Origin: Dermacoccus abyssi
GTDB lineage: Bacteria > Actinomycetota > Actinomycetes > Actinomycetales > Dermatophilaceae
DNA: 64,000 nt
NCBI RefSeq assembly: GCF_034541975.1
Contig: NZ_JAVYJM010000001.1
Strand: one strand, 5' to 3'
How positions within the stretch are numbered: the first letter of the stretch is position 1; each line of letters opens with the position of its first letter. Made by a program: the position numbers and the translations under genes. The notes beneath the pieces are model-generated. The model searched no databases. It was not told the origin of the DNA and saw nothing but the letters and a program-made list of their open reading frames with translations. Below, piece after piece: positions 1 to 8,941 of this stretch.

Positions 1-329
1 CGACCACTGACCCGGAGGCCGCCGTGGCCTTCTACGCGTCGGTATTCGGCTGGAACACCGGCGAGAAGCTGGAGATGGGCGAATCGGGCGAGTATCAGAT
101 CGTCGAGATCGACGGCCAGGCTGCGGGAGGCATCATGCAGCTCGGTGGACGGGAGGGTCCGGCGTGGCTCAGCTACTTCACAGTGCCGAGTGTGGATGAT
201 GCCCTCGGCCGGGCTCGCTCGGCGGGTGGCCGGATCGTCACCGGACCGAACGAGGCTCCGGGCGGCATCCTCACCGCGGTGATCACCGATCCGCAGGGCG
301 CTGGCTTCGGCATCTCGGGCGGTAGGTAA
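1..329 (+). CDS. VOC (glyoxalase-like) family protein, 5' truncated
   Basis: The reading frame is open from the first bases of the window (frame starting at position 3, Thr-Thr-Asp-Pro-Glu-Ala-Ala), so the gene begins outside the window; the GTG at 24 is internal. The visible part shows the VOC pattern: FYASVFGW near its start, a WLSYFTVPSVDDALGRA strand-helix, an AGG turn and a final ITDPQGAGFGI strand. This is one half of a betaalphabetabetabeta module pair, as in the CFP30B-like protein encoded at 51580. Substrate is unknown. Identification as VOC is firm, the function is not. Confidence 0.8.
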   Translation, partial: TTDPEAAVAFYASVFGWNTGEKLEMGESGEYQIVEIDGQAAGGIMQLGGREGPAWLSYFTVPSVDDALGRARSAGGRIVTGPNEAPGGILTAVITDPQGAGFGISGGR

Positions 330-399
330 CCGACGCACGGCGACGGCGATTCAGGGGTCCTCCCACCTGCGACACAGCCACCGGGGTCACACTGGGGCC

Positions 400-861
400 A
401 TGCGCACTCTGCTCAAGATCGCCATCAACGGCCTCGCACTCTGGGCCGCCGCAGCGCTCGTCGACGGCATCACGCTGGCCGACGGCGCGAGCACCACGAC
501 CTCCAAGGTGCTCACCATCGCCGTCGTCGCGGCGGTGTTCGGCCTCGTCAACGCCGTCGTCCGGCCCGTCGCGAAGTTCTTCGGTTTCCCGTTCCTCATC
601 GTGACGCTCGGGCTGTTCATCTTCGTCATCAACGCGGCCATGCTGGCCTTGACGTCGTGGCTCGCGGGAGTGTTCGGTCTCGACTTCCACGTCGACCAGT
701 TCTGGCCGACGGCAGTGCTCGGCGCCCTCGTCGTGACGTTCGTGTCGTGGGTGCTGGGCCTCTTCTTCGACACCGACGACGACACCCGCCGTCCTGCGCC
801 GCGCGGCTACGACCGCCGCGGCCCCGGTCGCCCGGGCGGGCCGACGATGTCGCGCTACTGA
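400..861 (+). CDS. Phage holin family 4-2-like membrane protein
   Basis: A 153-aa protein with about four hydrophobic segments (roughly residues 5-25, 42-63, 66-95 and 105-125) and a basic, Arg/Gly/Pro-rich cytoplasmic tail. The motif NAVVRPVAKFFGFP followed by a long hydrophobic stretch is typical of the holin-4 superfamily (Phage_holin_4_2), a chromosomal actinobacterial membrane family named after holins but with no shown lytic role. There is no phage context here. The start is ATG with GGGGCC just before it. Confidence 0.75.
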   Translation: MRTLLKIAINGLALWAAAALVDGITLADGASTTTSKVLTIAVVAAVFGLVNAVVRPVAKFFGFPFLIVTLGLFIFVINAAMLALTSWLAGVFGLDFHVDQFWPTAVLGALVVTFVSWVLGLFFDTDDDTRRPAPRGYDRRGPGRPGGPTMSRY

Positions 862-868
862 GCCTCGA

Positions 869-1468
869 TCACGCCCAGTCGGGCGCTTCGCCGTTCTCGA
901 GGTAGACGCCGAAGCGTCCGGCGTCGGCGGCCGCGACCGCCTGGCGGATCACCTTGGCCGTGTACGCCGCGACGTGGTCGTCGAGGTCGCCGGGCGCCAC
1001 GTGGTGGATGCCGGCGATCTCCTTGCGCTGCAGGGTGAAGTCGTCACTCGAGCGGTCGAGCGTGGCCTCGAAGACGTAGAGCATCGCGTCGTCCCAGCCG
1101 CGCCACGGCGGCAGCCACGACACGACGCGCAGCCCGGTGAGGGTGGCCTTGACGCCGAGTTCCTCGTCGAGTTCGCGCACCAGCGCGTGTGCGGGCGACT
1201 CGTGGGGGTCGACGACGCCGCCGGGCAGATCCCAGAAGCGCTTGTACAAGAGCTCGCACAGCATGACGCCGCCCGCTTCGTCGCGCACGAGTGCCTGCGC
1301 GATGGTGCGGGTCTTGGGCAGCTTCGTGTTGAGGTAGACGGCCGCCTTGGAGACGGTGTTCTCGTCGGGCAACTCCTCGGCCGAGGCCTCGGCCACCGTC
1401 GCCTCGCGCAGTTCGGCGGCCACCTTGGCCTTGATCTCGCTCTCCTGCTCGTGCGTCTGGTCGCTCAT
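869..1468 (-). CDS. NUDIX hydrolase
   Basis: 199 aa from an ATG whose first bases overlap the stop codon of the upstream DivIVA-repeat gene (ATGA), so the two are probably translated together. The Nudix box is complete: G-x5-E, then REL-DEELGV, around residues 88-112. Family members cleave nucleoside diphosphates linked to another moiety, using divalent metal bound by the REUXEE glutamates. The first 50 residues form an acidic, Ala/Glu-rich extension. Substrate cannot be assigned from sequence. Confidence 0.85.
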   Translation of the reverse strand: MSDQTHEQESEIKAKVAAELREATVAEASAEELPDENTVSKAAVYLNTKLPKTRTIAQALVRDEAGGVMLCELLYKRFWDLPGGVVDPHESPAHALVRELDEELGVKATLTGLRVVSWLPPWRGWDDAMLYVFEATLDRSSDDFTLQRKEIAGIHHVAPGDLDDHVAAYTAKVIRQAVAAADAGRFGVYLENGEAPDWA

Positions 1469-2049
1469 CAGCCCTCCGGTTGCATGTGGGCGATCTCGTC
1501 GAGGAAGTCGTCGACCTCCTTGGGGTCGTACCCTCGGCGCAGCCCCGCCGAGTCGAACCGCGCGTACTGCGGATCGGGCAGTTCGATGCCACGGCGCATC
1601 GCGATGACGACCGAGTCGAGGTAGTCGTCGACGTCGTGTTCGTCGTAGCTCGTCGAGGCGCGCCCGACGAGGGTGAACTTCTTCTCCCGCACGAGGTCCA
1701 TCTGCTCGTGCGTCCAGCGCAGCGTCGTGTCGTCGTCCCGTGTCGTCAGCGCGGCGATCTCGGCGTCGCGCTCGCGGCGCGCCACCTCGTCGGGGTGCTC
1801 GACGACGGTGGTGGCCGACCACACCGACATGAGGGTGAGGAAGCCCGCGACCTGCGTCCGCGACACGCCTCCGCGCGGCGTACGGCGCAGCGCCATGGCG
1901 TCGAGGTCGGGCAGGGGCTTCGCCTTGCGCATCGCCGTCAGGGCGCGCACGCGCAGGCGTTCGACGTCGTCCGCGTGGTACCCGCCGGCGGCGACCGACG
2001 CGAACCTCGCGGACTCGACGACGGCGATCTGCTCAGGACTCCACGACAT
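1468..2049 (-). CDS. DivIVA/DivI1A-repeat protein
   Basis: 193 aa. Three copies of the short actinobacterial DivI1A motif (G/S-Y-D/H-x-x-x-V-[DE]) are visible: near residue 23 (GYHADDVERLRVRA), near 137 (SYDEHDVDDYLDSV) and near 174 (GYDPKEVDDFLDEI). The middle carries a short hydrophobic stretch (TQVAGFLTLMSVWSATTVV). The family is usually tied to polar growth or cell-envelope positioning through DivIVA/Wag31-type interactions, but these short-motif proteins are largely uncharacterised. It overlaps the NUDIX start. Confidence 0.65.
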   Translation of the reverse strand: MSWSPEQIAVVESARFASVAAGGYHADDVERLRVRALTAMRKAKPLPDLDAMALRRTPRGGVSRTQVAGFLTLMSVWSATTVVEHPDEVARRERDAEIAALTTRDDDTTLRWTHEQMDLVREKKFTLVGRASTSYDEHDVDDYLDSVVIAMRRGIELPDPQYARFDSAGLRRGYDPKEVDDFLDEIAHMQPEG

Positions 2050-2086
2050 GACTCCACCTTTTCACGAGGCGGCGGCCGCTCGCGCG

Positions 2087-3052
2087 TCAGAGCGTCAGGA
2101 CGAGCTTGCCCTCGGCGCGGCGCTCCTCCATCTCGGCGATGGCCTCGCCGGCCTTCTCGAGCGGACGCACGGGGCCGAGCACCGGCTTGAGCGCGCCGCT
2201 CGCGACGAGGGGCTCGATGGCCTTCCACTGCTCGGGCACCGTCTCGGGCCGGGGCATCCAGAACGCGCCCCAGCCGACGCCTACGACGTCGATGTTGTTG
2301 AGGAGCAGGCGGTTGACCTTGACCTCGGGGATCGAGCCGCCGGTGAAGCCGAGCACGAGCATGCGGCCCTCGACGCCGAGGCTGCGCAGGGAGTCGGTGA
2401 AGCGGTCGCCGCCGACCGGGTCGACGACGATGTCGACGCCGCGGCCCTCGGTGATTTCCATGACGGCGTCCTTGAAACCCTCCGGCGCGATGGCGTGGTC
2501 GGCGCCTGCAGCCGTCGCGATCTCGCGCTTAGCTTCGCTCGACGCGACGGCGACGACCTTGGCCCCGCGCGCCTTCGCGTGCTGGATCGCCGCGATGCCG
2601 ATGCCGCCGGCGGCTCCGTGGACGAGCACGGTCTCCCCCTCGGCGAGGCGGCCGCGTCGATCGAGCGCGAACTGCACGGTGAGGTAGTTCATCGGCAGGG
2701 CCGCGCCCTCCTCGAAGGAGACGCCGTCGGGCAGCGCGAAGACGAACGGCGCGGGCACGGCCACGCGCTCGGCGAGGCCACCGAAGCCGGGGAACGCGAC
2801 CACGCGGTCGCCCTCACTGAACCCCGAACCTTCCGGGGCACTGACGACGACGCCCGCCACCTCGGAACCGAGGACGAAGGGCGGCTCGGGCTTCATCTGG
2901 TAGAGCCCGCGCGTCAGCAGCGAGTCGGGGTAGCACAGGCCCGCGGCCCGCACCTCGACGAGAACGTCGCCCTTGCCCGGCGTGGGCTCGGCGATGTCGT
3001 TGATCTCGACGGCCGACGGGCCGTCGAGCGTGGTGACCTGTACTGCGCGCAT
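2087..3052 (-). CDS. NADPH:quinone oxidoreductase family (zinc-type alcohol dehydrogenase fold)
   Basis: 321 aa medium-chain dehydrogenase/reductase of the quinone oxidoreductase branch. The GroES-like N-terminal domain begins MRAVQVTTLDGPSAV; the Rossmann domain holds VHGAAGGIGIAAIQHA (about 145-160). The zinc-binding cysteines of true alcohol dehydrogenases are absent. The likely reaction is NADPH-dependent reduction of quinones or enones. A strong Shine-Dalgarno (AAGGAG) precedes the ATG. The gene lies just downstream of the TetR gene on the same strand, 40 bp away, so the two may be co-transcribed. Confidence 0.85.
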   Translation of the reverse strand: MRAVQVTTLDGPSAVEINDIAEPTPGKGDVLVEVRAAGLCYPDSLLTRGLYQMKPEPPFVLGSEVAGVVVSAPEGSGFSEGDRVVAFPGFGGLAERVAVPAPFVFALPDGVSFEEGAALPMNYLTVQFALDRRGRLAEGETVLVHGAAGGIGIAAIQHAKARGAKVVAVASSEAKREIATAAGADHAIAPEGFKDAVMEITEGRGVDIVVDPVGGDRFTDSLRSLGVEGRMLVLGFTGGSIPEVKVNRLLLNNIDVVGVGWGAFWMPRPETVPEQWKAIEPLVASGALKPVLGPVRPLEKAGEAIAEMEERRAEGKLVLTL

Positions 3053-3092
3053 CGTTGTTCTCCTTGGTGCGGTTCGTCGGGTGTCGAGTGGT

Positions 3093-3746
3093 TCAGGCGG
3101 TGGGGTTCTCGCCCCACGGCAAGGGGGTGGTGCGGTTCACCGCGAGCAGGGCGTCGAGGGCGGCTTCGCAGTGGTCGACGAGTTCCTCACGACCGGGCCG
3201 CTCGCCGTCGACCTCGCCGCTCGTCCACGACAGGGCCAGGTCTTCAACGTAGGCGAGCCAGCCGCGGATCGCGACGGGACTGGCGTTCACGCCGTCGTCG
3301 GCAAGGGCGTCGAGGACGAAGTCGGTGACGCGACCGCGCCACGTGTCCGCGGCCTCCGCGCCGCCGAAGTCGCTGAGGTTGCCGCGCACGAGGGCGATGT
3401 AGATCTCGCGTCGTCGCGCAATGCGTGCGATGTAGCGGGTGATGACCTGGCGCAGCGCTTCACGCCCGGTGGCGTCGGCGTCCGGTTGTACCGTGTGAAC
3501 GACCCGGCGCCCGGCGGCGTGCACGACGGCCTCGTAGTACGCGGCCTTCGTCGGGAAGTAGTGGAAGAGCAGGGCGCGCGAGATGCCGGCCTCGGCGGCG
3601 ACCTCGTCGAGCGACACCTCCTGGATGGGGCGGTACGCCAGCTTCTTGAGGCCGATGATGACGAGTTGCCGGCTGCGCTCGTCCTTCGTCAACCGCACCC
3701 TCTTGGCGGGTACTGGAGAAATCTGCTCGTTCACACTATTGAGCAT
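3093..3746 (-). CDS. TetR/AcrR family transcriptional regulator
   Basis: 217 aa, with an N-terminal helix-turn-helix (SLDEVAAEAGISRALLFHYFPTK, about residues 45-67) and a divergent C-terminal ligand domain. It is divergently placed from the acyl-CoA dehydrogenase gene and upstream of the quinone oxidoreductase gene, the usual arrangement for a local repressor. The annotated ATG (3744-3746) lies inside a perfect 29-bp palindrome, so operator binding would cover its own translation start; a GTG four codons downstream is an alternative start. Confidence 0.85.
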   Translation of the reverse strand: MLNSVNEQISPVPAKRVRLTKDERSRQLVIIGLKKLAYRPIQEVSLDEVAAEAGISRALLFHYFPTKAAYYEAVVHAAGRRVVHTVQPDADATGREALRQVITRYIARIARRREIYIALVRGNLSDFGGAEAADTWRGRVTDFVLDALADDGVNASPVAIRGWLAYVEDLALSWTSGEVDGERPGREELVDHCEAALDALLAVNRTTPLPWGENPTA

Positions 3747-3760
3747 TGCTCAATAGTGTG
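3732..3760. promoter_or_regulatory. Perfect 29-bp palindromic operator between tetR and the acyl-CoA dehydrogenase gene
   Basis: Two 14-base arms (CACACTATTGAGCA and its exact complement) around a single central base. It covers the tetR start and ends 14 bp before the acyl-CoA dehydrogenase ATG. Size and symmetry fit a TetR dimer or dimer-pair site; that the neighbouring regulator binds it is inference. Confidence 0.75.
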
Positions 3761-3774
3761 ACTACAGTCAAGAC

Positions 3775-5052
3775 ATGGACCTCACACTCTCACCCCTCGC
3801 CCAGGAACTCGCCGATGAAGTGGACGCCTTCGTCCGCGAGAAGATCGAGCCCGCCGAAGTCGAGATTCAACGCTTCTACGCCGACCTCAAGGCCAAGGGC
3901 GAGAACTCGTTCGTCGTCCACCCGAAGATCGAGGAGCTCAAGGCCGAGGCCCGAGCCGCCGGTCTGTGGAACATGTTCTTGCCCGTGGGCGAGGGCGACG
4001 AGTGGGCCGAGCGCTTCGGCACCCGGGGCGGCAAGGGCTTCTCGAACGTCGACTACGCAGCCATCGCCGAGAAGACGGGGCGCACGGCACTGTCGCCGAT
4101 GATCTTCAACTGCAACGCACCGGACACGGGCAACATGGAGGTGCTGCTCAAGTACGGCACGCGCGAGCAGCAAGAGGAGTGGCTCGTGCCGCTGCTCGAG
4201 GGCAAGATCCGCTCGGCGTTCCTCATGACGGAGCCGGCGGTCGCCTCCTCGGACGCCACGAACATGGACGCGCGGGCCGTCATCGACGGCGACGAGGTCG
4301 TCATCAACGGTCGCAAGTGGTGGAGCTCGGGCGCCGCGCACCCCGACTGCAAGGTCTTCGTCTTCATGGGTCTGAGCGACCCCGACGCCGACCGCTACGG
4401 ACGTCACTCGATGGTGCTCGTTCCGGCCGACGCTCCGGGCGTCACGATCAAGCGCGCCCTGCCCGTCATGGGTCAGCTCGACGAGCCGTTCGGCCACTGC
4501 GAGGTCGAACTCAAGGACGTTCGCGTTCCCCTCTCCAACGTCCTCGCAGGGCCGGGCAAGGCCTTCGCCATCGCACAGGGCCGTCTCGGCCCGGGCCGCA
4601 TCCACCACTGCATGCGTCTCATCGGCCTGTCGGAGATGGCCCTCGAACTCGCGTGCAAACGCGGCACCGAGCGTGTCGCGTTCGGCAAGCCGCTCATGCT
4701 GCTCGGCGGCAACCGCGAGCGCCTCGCGAAGGCGCGCATCGAGCTCGACATGGCGCGCCTGCTCGTGCAGCAGGCCGCGTGGAAGCTCGACGACGGCGGC
4801 ACCCAGGCGGCGCGCGTCGACGTCAGCGCCATCAAGGCGATCGTGCCGTCGATCGCGTGCGACATCATCGACTTCGCCATCCAGATCCACGGCGGCGGCG
4901 GCATGTCGGACGACTTCCCGCTCACGGCCGCCTACGCGAACGCCCGCTCGCTGCGCCTGGCCGATGGCCCGGACGAGGTGCACCTCGGCATGGTGGCCCG
5001 TGAGGAGCTCAAGTCCTACCTCGCGGCGCAGGGTGCCGGAGCGGCCAAGTGA
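3775..5052 (+). CDS. Acyl-CoA dehydrogenase, ACAD10/11-like
   Basis: 425 aa FAD-dependent acyl-CoA dehydrogenase with the full N-terminal helical, middle beta (FLMTEPAVASSDATN near 154; GRKWWSSGA near 178) and C-terminal helical domains. The C-terminal motif reads RLADGPDEVHL, with Asp where the classical enzymes carry the catalytic Glu (YEG), as in the ACAD10/11 group. The next gene encodes the aminoglycoside-phosphotransferase-like kinase that is fused N-terminally to this dehydrogenase in mammalian ACAD10/11. The expected role is oxidation of long or hydroxylated acyl-CoAs. Its start lies directly beside the TetR operator. Confidence 0.88.
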   Translation: MDLTLSPLAQELADEVDAFVREKIEPAEVEIQRFYADLKAKGENSFVVHPKIEELKAEARAAGLWNMFLPVGEGDEWAERFGTRGGKGFSNVDYAAIAEKTGRTALSPMIFNCNAPDTGNMEVLLKYGTREQQEEWLVPLLEGKIRSAFLMTEPAVASSDATNMDARAVIDGDEVVINGRKWWSSGAAHPDCKVFVFMGLSDPDADRYGRHSMVLVPADAPGVTIKRALPVMGQLDEPFGHCEVELKDVRVPLSNVLAGPGKAFAIAQGRLGPGRIHHCMRLIGLSEMALELACKRGTERVAFGKPLMLLGGNRERLAKARIELDMARLLVQQAAWKLDDGGTQAARVDVSAIKAIVPSIACDIIDFAIQIHGGGGMSDDFPLTAAYANARSLRLADGPDEVHLGMVAREELKSYLAAQGAGAAK

Positions 5053-6182
5053 CGACGCCCGCCGACAAGACGCTCGACGACGTCGAGGCCAACGCGGGAG
5101 CGATGCGCGAGGAGGACGCGTTCGACGTGGCCGCCGTCGCGCAGTGGCTGCGCGAGAACGCACACCCCGAGGCCGACACGAGCGGTCTCGACGGCACGCC
5201 CGAGGTGCGACAGTTCACGGGCGGGGCGAGCAACCTCACCTACCTCCTGCGCTACCCGGAGCGCGACCTCATCCTGCGACGCCCGCCCTCGGGCACCAAG
5301 GCCAAGGGTGCACATGACATGCGCCGCGAGCACGACATCCAGCGCGCACTCGCGCCGCACTTTCCCGCCGTCGCGCCGATGGTGGCCTTCTGTGACGACG
5401 AGTCGGTCATCGGCAGCGAGTTCTACGTCATGGAGCGCCTCGACGGCATCATCCTGCGTCAGGAGATCCCGCCGGAGATGGGCCTCGACGAGGACGGCGT
5501 GCGCAAGCTGTGCGAGACGGCGATCGACGAGCTCATCGCGTTGCACTCGGTCGACATCCAGGCCGCGGGGCTGGAGTCGTTCGGCAAGGGCGAGGGCTAC
5601 GTGCGTCGTCAGGTCGAGGGGTGGTCCGCGCGCTACCGCAAGGCCCGCACGCACGGCGAGGAGCACGGCACCGGCTCGTTCGAGACGGTCATGGCGTGGC
5701 TCGACGAGCACCAGCCGCAGGACGTCGCGAACTGCCTCATCCACAACGACTACCGCTTCGACAACTTCGTGCTCGACAAGGACGACCCGACGCGCATCCT
5801 GGGCATTCTCGACTGGGAGATGGCAACCCTCGGCGATCCGCTCATGGATCTCGGCGGGGCCCTCGCCTACTGGGTGCAGGCCGACGACGACGAATTCATG
5901 CGCGGCTCACGCCGCCAGCCGACGCACACGCCGGGCATGATGACGCGCGACGAGGTGTGGAGCTACTACGCCGAGAAGTCCGGGCGCACGATCGACCCGA
6001 AGCATCAGCTGTTCTACGAGGTGTTCGGGCTGTTCCGCCTGGCCGTCATCGCGCAGCAGATCTACTACCGCTACGCGAACGGGCAGACGCACAACCCCGT
6101 CTTCAAGCAGTTCCGACCGATGGTCAACTACCTCGAGTGGCGCTGCGAGAAGCTGATCGGCGCGAACGGGGACGGGGCGTGA
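5049..6182 (+). CDS. Phosphotransferase family protein (APH/ACAD10-kinase-like)
   Basis: 377 aa from a GTG that overlaps the dehydrogenase stop (GTGA). The kinase-like fold shows the Brenner motif IHNDYRFDNFVLD (about 234-246) and the metal-binding LDWEMATLGDP (about 258-268). It matches the stand-alone bacterial counterpart of the N-terminal kinase domain of human ACAD10/ACAD11, which phosphorylates 4-hydroxyacyl-CoA before dehydrogenase action. With the preceding gene it likely forms a two-protein hydroxyacyl-CoA degrading unit; it is not an antibiotic resistance kinase. Confidence 0.82.
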   Translation: MTTPADKTLDDVEANAGAMREEDAFDVAAVAQWLRENAHPEADTSGLDGTPEVRQFTGGASNLTYLLRYPERDLILRRPPSGTKAKGAHDMRREHDIQRALAPHFPAVAPMVAFCDDESVIGSEFYVMERLDGIILRQEIPPEMGLDEDGVRKLCETAIDELIALHSVDIQAAGLESFGKGEGYVRRQVEGWSARYRKARTHGEEHGTGSFETVMAWLDEHQPQDVANCLIHNDYRFDNFVLDKDDPTRILGILDWEMATLGDPLMDLGGALAYWVQADDDEFMRGSRRQPTHTPGMMTRDEVWSYYAEKSGRTIDPKHQLFYEVFGLFRLAVIAQQIYYRYANGQTHNPVFKQFRPMVNYLEWRCEKLIGANGDGA

Positions 6183-6916
6183 GCATTGTCTACCTCGTGC
6201 GTCACGGCCAGGCCAGCTTCGGGCGCAGCGACTACGACAAGCTGTCGCCGCTCGGTGAGGAGCAGGCGCGCATGACGGGCGCCGCCCTCGCCGGGTGCGG
6301 CGTGAAGCCCGCCCTGCTGGTCACGGGTTCGCTTCAGCGCCAGCGCGTCACGGGTTCGCGCATGTGGGAGGAGGCGGGCTGGGAGGCTCCCGTCGACATC
6401 GACGAGGGGTGGAACGAGTACGACCACGACGCCATCGTCTACACGCACAAACCGGCGTACACGAACCAGGCCGTCATGCAGGCCGACCTCGCGCGCCGCG
6501 GCAACCCGCGCCGGGCGTTCCAGGAGATGTTCGTCGAGGCCACCGGTCGGTGGACGTCGGGTGAGCACGACGACTACGACGAGACGTTCGCCCAGTTTGC
6601 CGACCGCATCATGCTCGCGCTGGGGCGCGTGACGTCGCGGCTTTCCTCGGGGCAGGACGCCGTCGTCGTGTCGTCCGGCGGGCCGATCTCCTGGGTGGCC
6701 TCGCACCTGCTCACGAGCTCGGCGAAGGAACGCGCCGTCTCGAGTGCGGGCGCCGCGGGCGTCAGTGACGCCGCGGTGGCCGTCTGGCACAATCTCAGCG
6801 CCACGACGGTCAACGCGTCCGTGACGAAGATCCTCGTCGGGCGCACACTCACGGCACTCACGGTGAACGACCACAGCCATCTCCAAGGTCGCGAGGGGTA
6901 CGTCACCTACCGTTGA
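6179..6916 (+). CDS. Histidine phosphatase family protein
   Basis: 245 aa starting at a GTG that overlaps the upstream stop (GTGA). The RHG signature is at the N-terminus (VYLVRHGQASFG, residues 4-15); a second conserved region, VVVSSGGPISWVA near 161-173, lies where the second catalytic His usually sits, and here reads Ser-Gly-Gly rather than the common G-H. This third overlapping gene suggests a role in the same acyl-CoA pathway, perhaps removing phosphate from a pathway intermediate; that is inference. Confidence 0.8.
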   Translation: MSIVYLVRHGQASFGRSDYDKLSPLGEEQARMTGAALAGCGVKPALLVTGSLQRQRVTGSRMWEEAGWEAPVDIDEGWNEYDHDAIVYTHKPAYTNQAVMQADLARRGNPRRAFQEMFVEATGRWTSGEHDDYDETFAQFADRIMLALGRVTSRLSSGQDAVVVSSGGPISWVASHLLTSSAKERAVSSAGAAGVSDAAVAVWHNLSATTVNASVTKILVGRTLTALTVNDHSHLQGREGYVTYR

Positions 6917-7053
6917 GTCGCCCGATGGCGAGGCCCCTCTGCGGCGTAGGCGACGCGGTGCGTCCCCAGCCGACTTCTCACCTTCTCGGGCAGGGTTCCG
7001 AGTCGCCCGTCCGACTAGCAACCGGCGATTCACCCCGTGAGGAAGGAGTGCCC

Positions 7054-7869
7054 GTGACCGAGTTGAAGCGCCCTGGTGCGGCCCTCCACTTCATCGAGTC
7101 CGGCCCGCGGAACGCCCCCGTGGTCGTGCTGGGGCACGGGTTGTTCTTCACGGGGTCTCTCTTCCACCATCAACTCGACGCACTCGAACAGCAGTTCCGT
7201 TGTGTGAGTTTCGACTGGCGCGGGCACGGGCTGACGTCGGCCCGCGGCCCGTTCGCGATGAACGACCTCGTCGACGACCTCGAGGCGCTTCTTTCGACGA
7301 TCAACCGGCCAGTGCACTACGTCGGGCACGGCTTGGGCGGTTCGGCGGCCTTGCCGCTCGCGGCCCGGCGCGGTGAACTCTTCCGTTCCCTCACCTTGCT
7401 CGGGGCGTCGGCGAACGCGGAGGATCCCGACGACGCGTACTGGTACCTGCGCCTGGCCAATCGCTATCGGCGCCTCGGCGGGTGGGCGGTTCGCCCGAAA
7501 CTCAGGCAGGCGCTCTTCTGCGAGACGAGCCTGCGCAGCGGGCAGGTGCGGCGAGAGGTCGACCACTGGGCCGAGGAGTTCGGGCAGCCGTCGCGAGCCG
7601 AGTTGCGCCACGCGATCCGCGCGTTCGCGAACCGCCGCGGCACACAGCCAGAGGCCCACAGCCTCCGAGTTCCGACACAGCTCATCGTCGGCGAGGACGA
7701 CGCCGTCAATCCGCCGTATCGCAGCAGGCGGCTCGAGGAGCTCATTTCGGGCGCCGAGGTGCACACGGTCGAAGGCGCCGGGCACGCGGTGCCGCTCGAA
7801 TCGCCGCAGACGGTGACTCATCTGGTGCGCTCGTTCGTCGAACGCGTGGAGCACCTCCCCCGCCACTGA
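7054..7869 (+). CDS. Alpha/beta hydrolase
   Basis: 271 aa with the classical fold order: oxyanion HGLFFTG near 28-34, DWRGHGLT near 60, a nucleophile region YVGHGLGGSAA (about 90-100), an acid region VGEDDAVNPPYR and catalytic His in GAGHAVPLE near the C-terminus. The usual nucleophile Ser in GxSxG is replaced by Gly (GHGLGG), so hydrolytic activity is uncertain. The GTG at 7054 is preferred over an in-frame upstream start because AGGAAGGAG sits 5-13 bases before it. Confidence 0.8.
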   Translation: MTELKRPGAALHFIESGPRNAPVVVLGHGLFFTGSLFHHQLDALEQQFRCVSFDWRGHGLTSARGPFAMNDLVDDLEALLSTINRPVHYVGHGLGGSAALPLAARRGELFRSLTLLGASANAEDPDDAYWYLRLANRYRRLGGWAVRPKLRQALFCETSLRSGQVRREVDHWAEEFGQPSRAELRHAIRAFANRRGTQPEAHSLRVPTQLIVGEDDAVNPPYRSRRLEELISGAEVHTVEGAGHAVPLESPQTVTHLVRSFVERVEHLPRH

Positions 7870-7914
7870 CGCCGCCTCCCCCGACCTGTCACGTCGGGGC
7901 CGTATCCTGGCGGC

Positions 7915-8934
7915 ATGCGCGTTCTCGTCACCGGCGGTGCCGGTTTCATCGGCTCCCACACCGTGCTCGCCCTGCTCGAGGCGGGCCACGAACCCGTCAT
8001 CGGCGACAACTTCGCGAACTCGAGCCCCAAGGTGCTTGAGCGCTTGGAGCAGATCGCCGGGCAGCCGGTGACGTGTCACGAGGTCGACCTCACCGACGTC
8101 GCGGCCACGGGCGCCCTCGTCGCGGACGTGAAGCCCGACGCCGTCATCCACTTCGCCGGCTACAAAGCCGTCGGCGAGAGCGTCGAAAAGCCGCTCATGT
8201 ACTACACGAACAACCTCGACTCGACGTTCGCGGTGCTCGCGGCGATGACCGAACACGGCGTGGAGAAGTTCGTGTTCTCGTCGTCGGCGACGGTGTACGG
8301 CCCGGATGCGCCGCTGCCGTACCACGAGGAGTACGAGCCGCTTCGGGCGACGAACCCGTACGGCTGGACGAAGGCGATGATCGAGCAGATCGTCACGGAC
8401 GTCGCGGCCGCGAGCCCCGGTTTCAAGGCGGCGCTCCTGCGTTACTTCAACCCCATCGGCGCGCACGAGAGCGGGCTCATCGGTGAGGACCCGAGCGGCA
8501 TCCCGAACAACCTCATGCCGTACATCGCGCAGGTGGCCGTGGGGCGGCGCGAGAAGCTGGGCGTCTTCGGTGACGACTACGACACGAAGGACGGCACGGG
8601 TGAGCGCGACTACATCCACGTCGTCGACCTCGCGGCCGGGCACGTTGCGGCGCTCGACCACCTCGACGCGATGAGCGAGTCGGCGCGCGCCTTCAACCTC
8701 GGCACCGGGCAGGGCACGAGCGTTTTCGAGCTGCTCCACGCGTTCGAGCGGGCGTGCGGCAAGGAGTTGCCGTACGAGGTGGGTCCGCGGCGTGCGGGCG
8801 ATCTGCCGGTGACGTACGCCGACCCGACGCGCGCGCGTGAGGAGCTCGGCTGGAAGGCCGAGAAGACGATCGACGACATGTGCGTCGACACGTGGCGTTG
8901 GCAGTCGGCCAACCCGAACGGGTTCGGCGGCTGA
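7915..8934 (+). CDS. galE: UDP-glucose 4-epimerase
   Basis: 339 aa extended short-chain dehydrogenase. N-terminal NAD-binding motif VTGGAGFIGSHTV, the Ser of FSSSATVYG, the catalytic Tyr-Lys pair in NPYGWTK (about 147-153) and the ALRYFNPIGAH signature are all present. It interconverts UDP-glucose and UDP-galactose, completing the Leloir pathway with galT and galK encoded about 41 kb away and supplying UDP-galactose for envelope glycans. Confidence 0.95.
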   Translation: MRVLVTGGAGFIGSHTVLALLEAGHEPVIGDNFANSSPKVLERLEQIAGQPVTCHEVDLTDVAATGALVADVKPDAVIHFAGYKAVGESVEKPLMYYTNNLDSTFAVLAAMTEHGVEKFVFSSSATVYGPDAPLPYHEEYEPLRATNPYGWTKAMIEQIVTDVAAASPGFKAALLRYFNPIGAHESGLIGEDPSGIPNNLMPYIAQVAVGRREKLGVFGDDYDTKDGTGERDYIHVVDLAAGHVAALDHLDAMSESARAFNLGTGQGTSVFELLHAFERACGKELPYEVGPRRAGDLPVTYADPTRAREELGWKAEKTIDDMCVDTWRWQSANPNGFGG

Positions 8935-8941
8935 AGCGCCG

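Noticed and set aside
5049..6182. Aminoglycoside resistance phosphotransferase
   Set aside because: Family and context (coupled to ACAD10/11-like dehydrogenase) indicate acyl-CoA metabolism rather than drug resistance.
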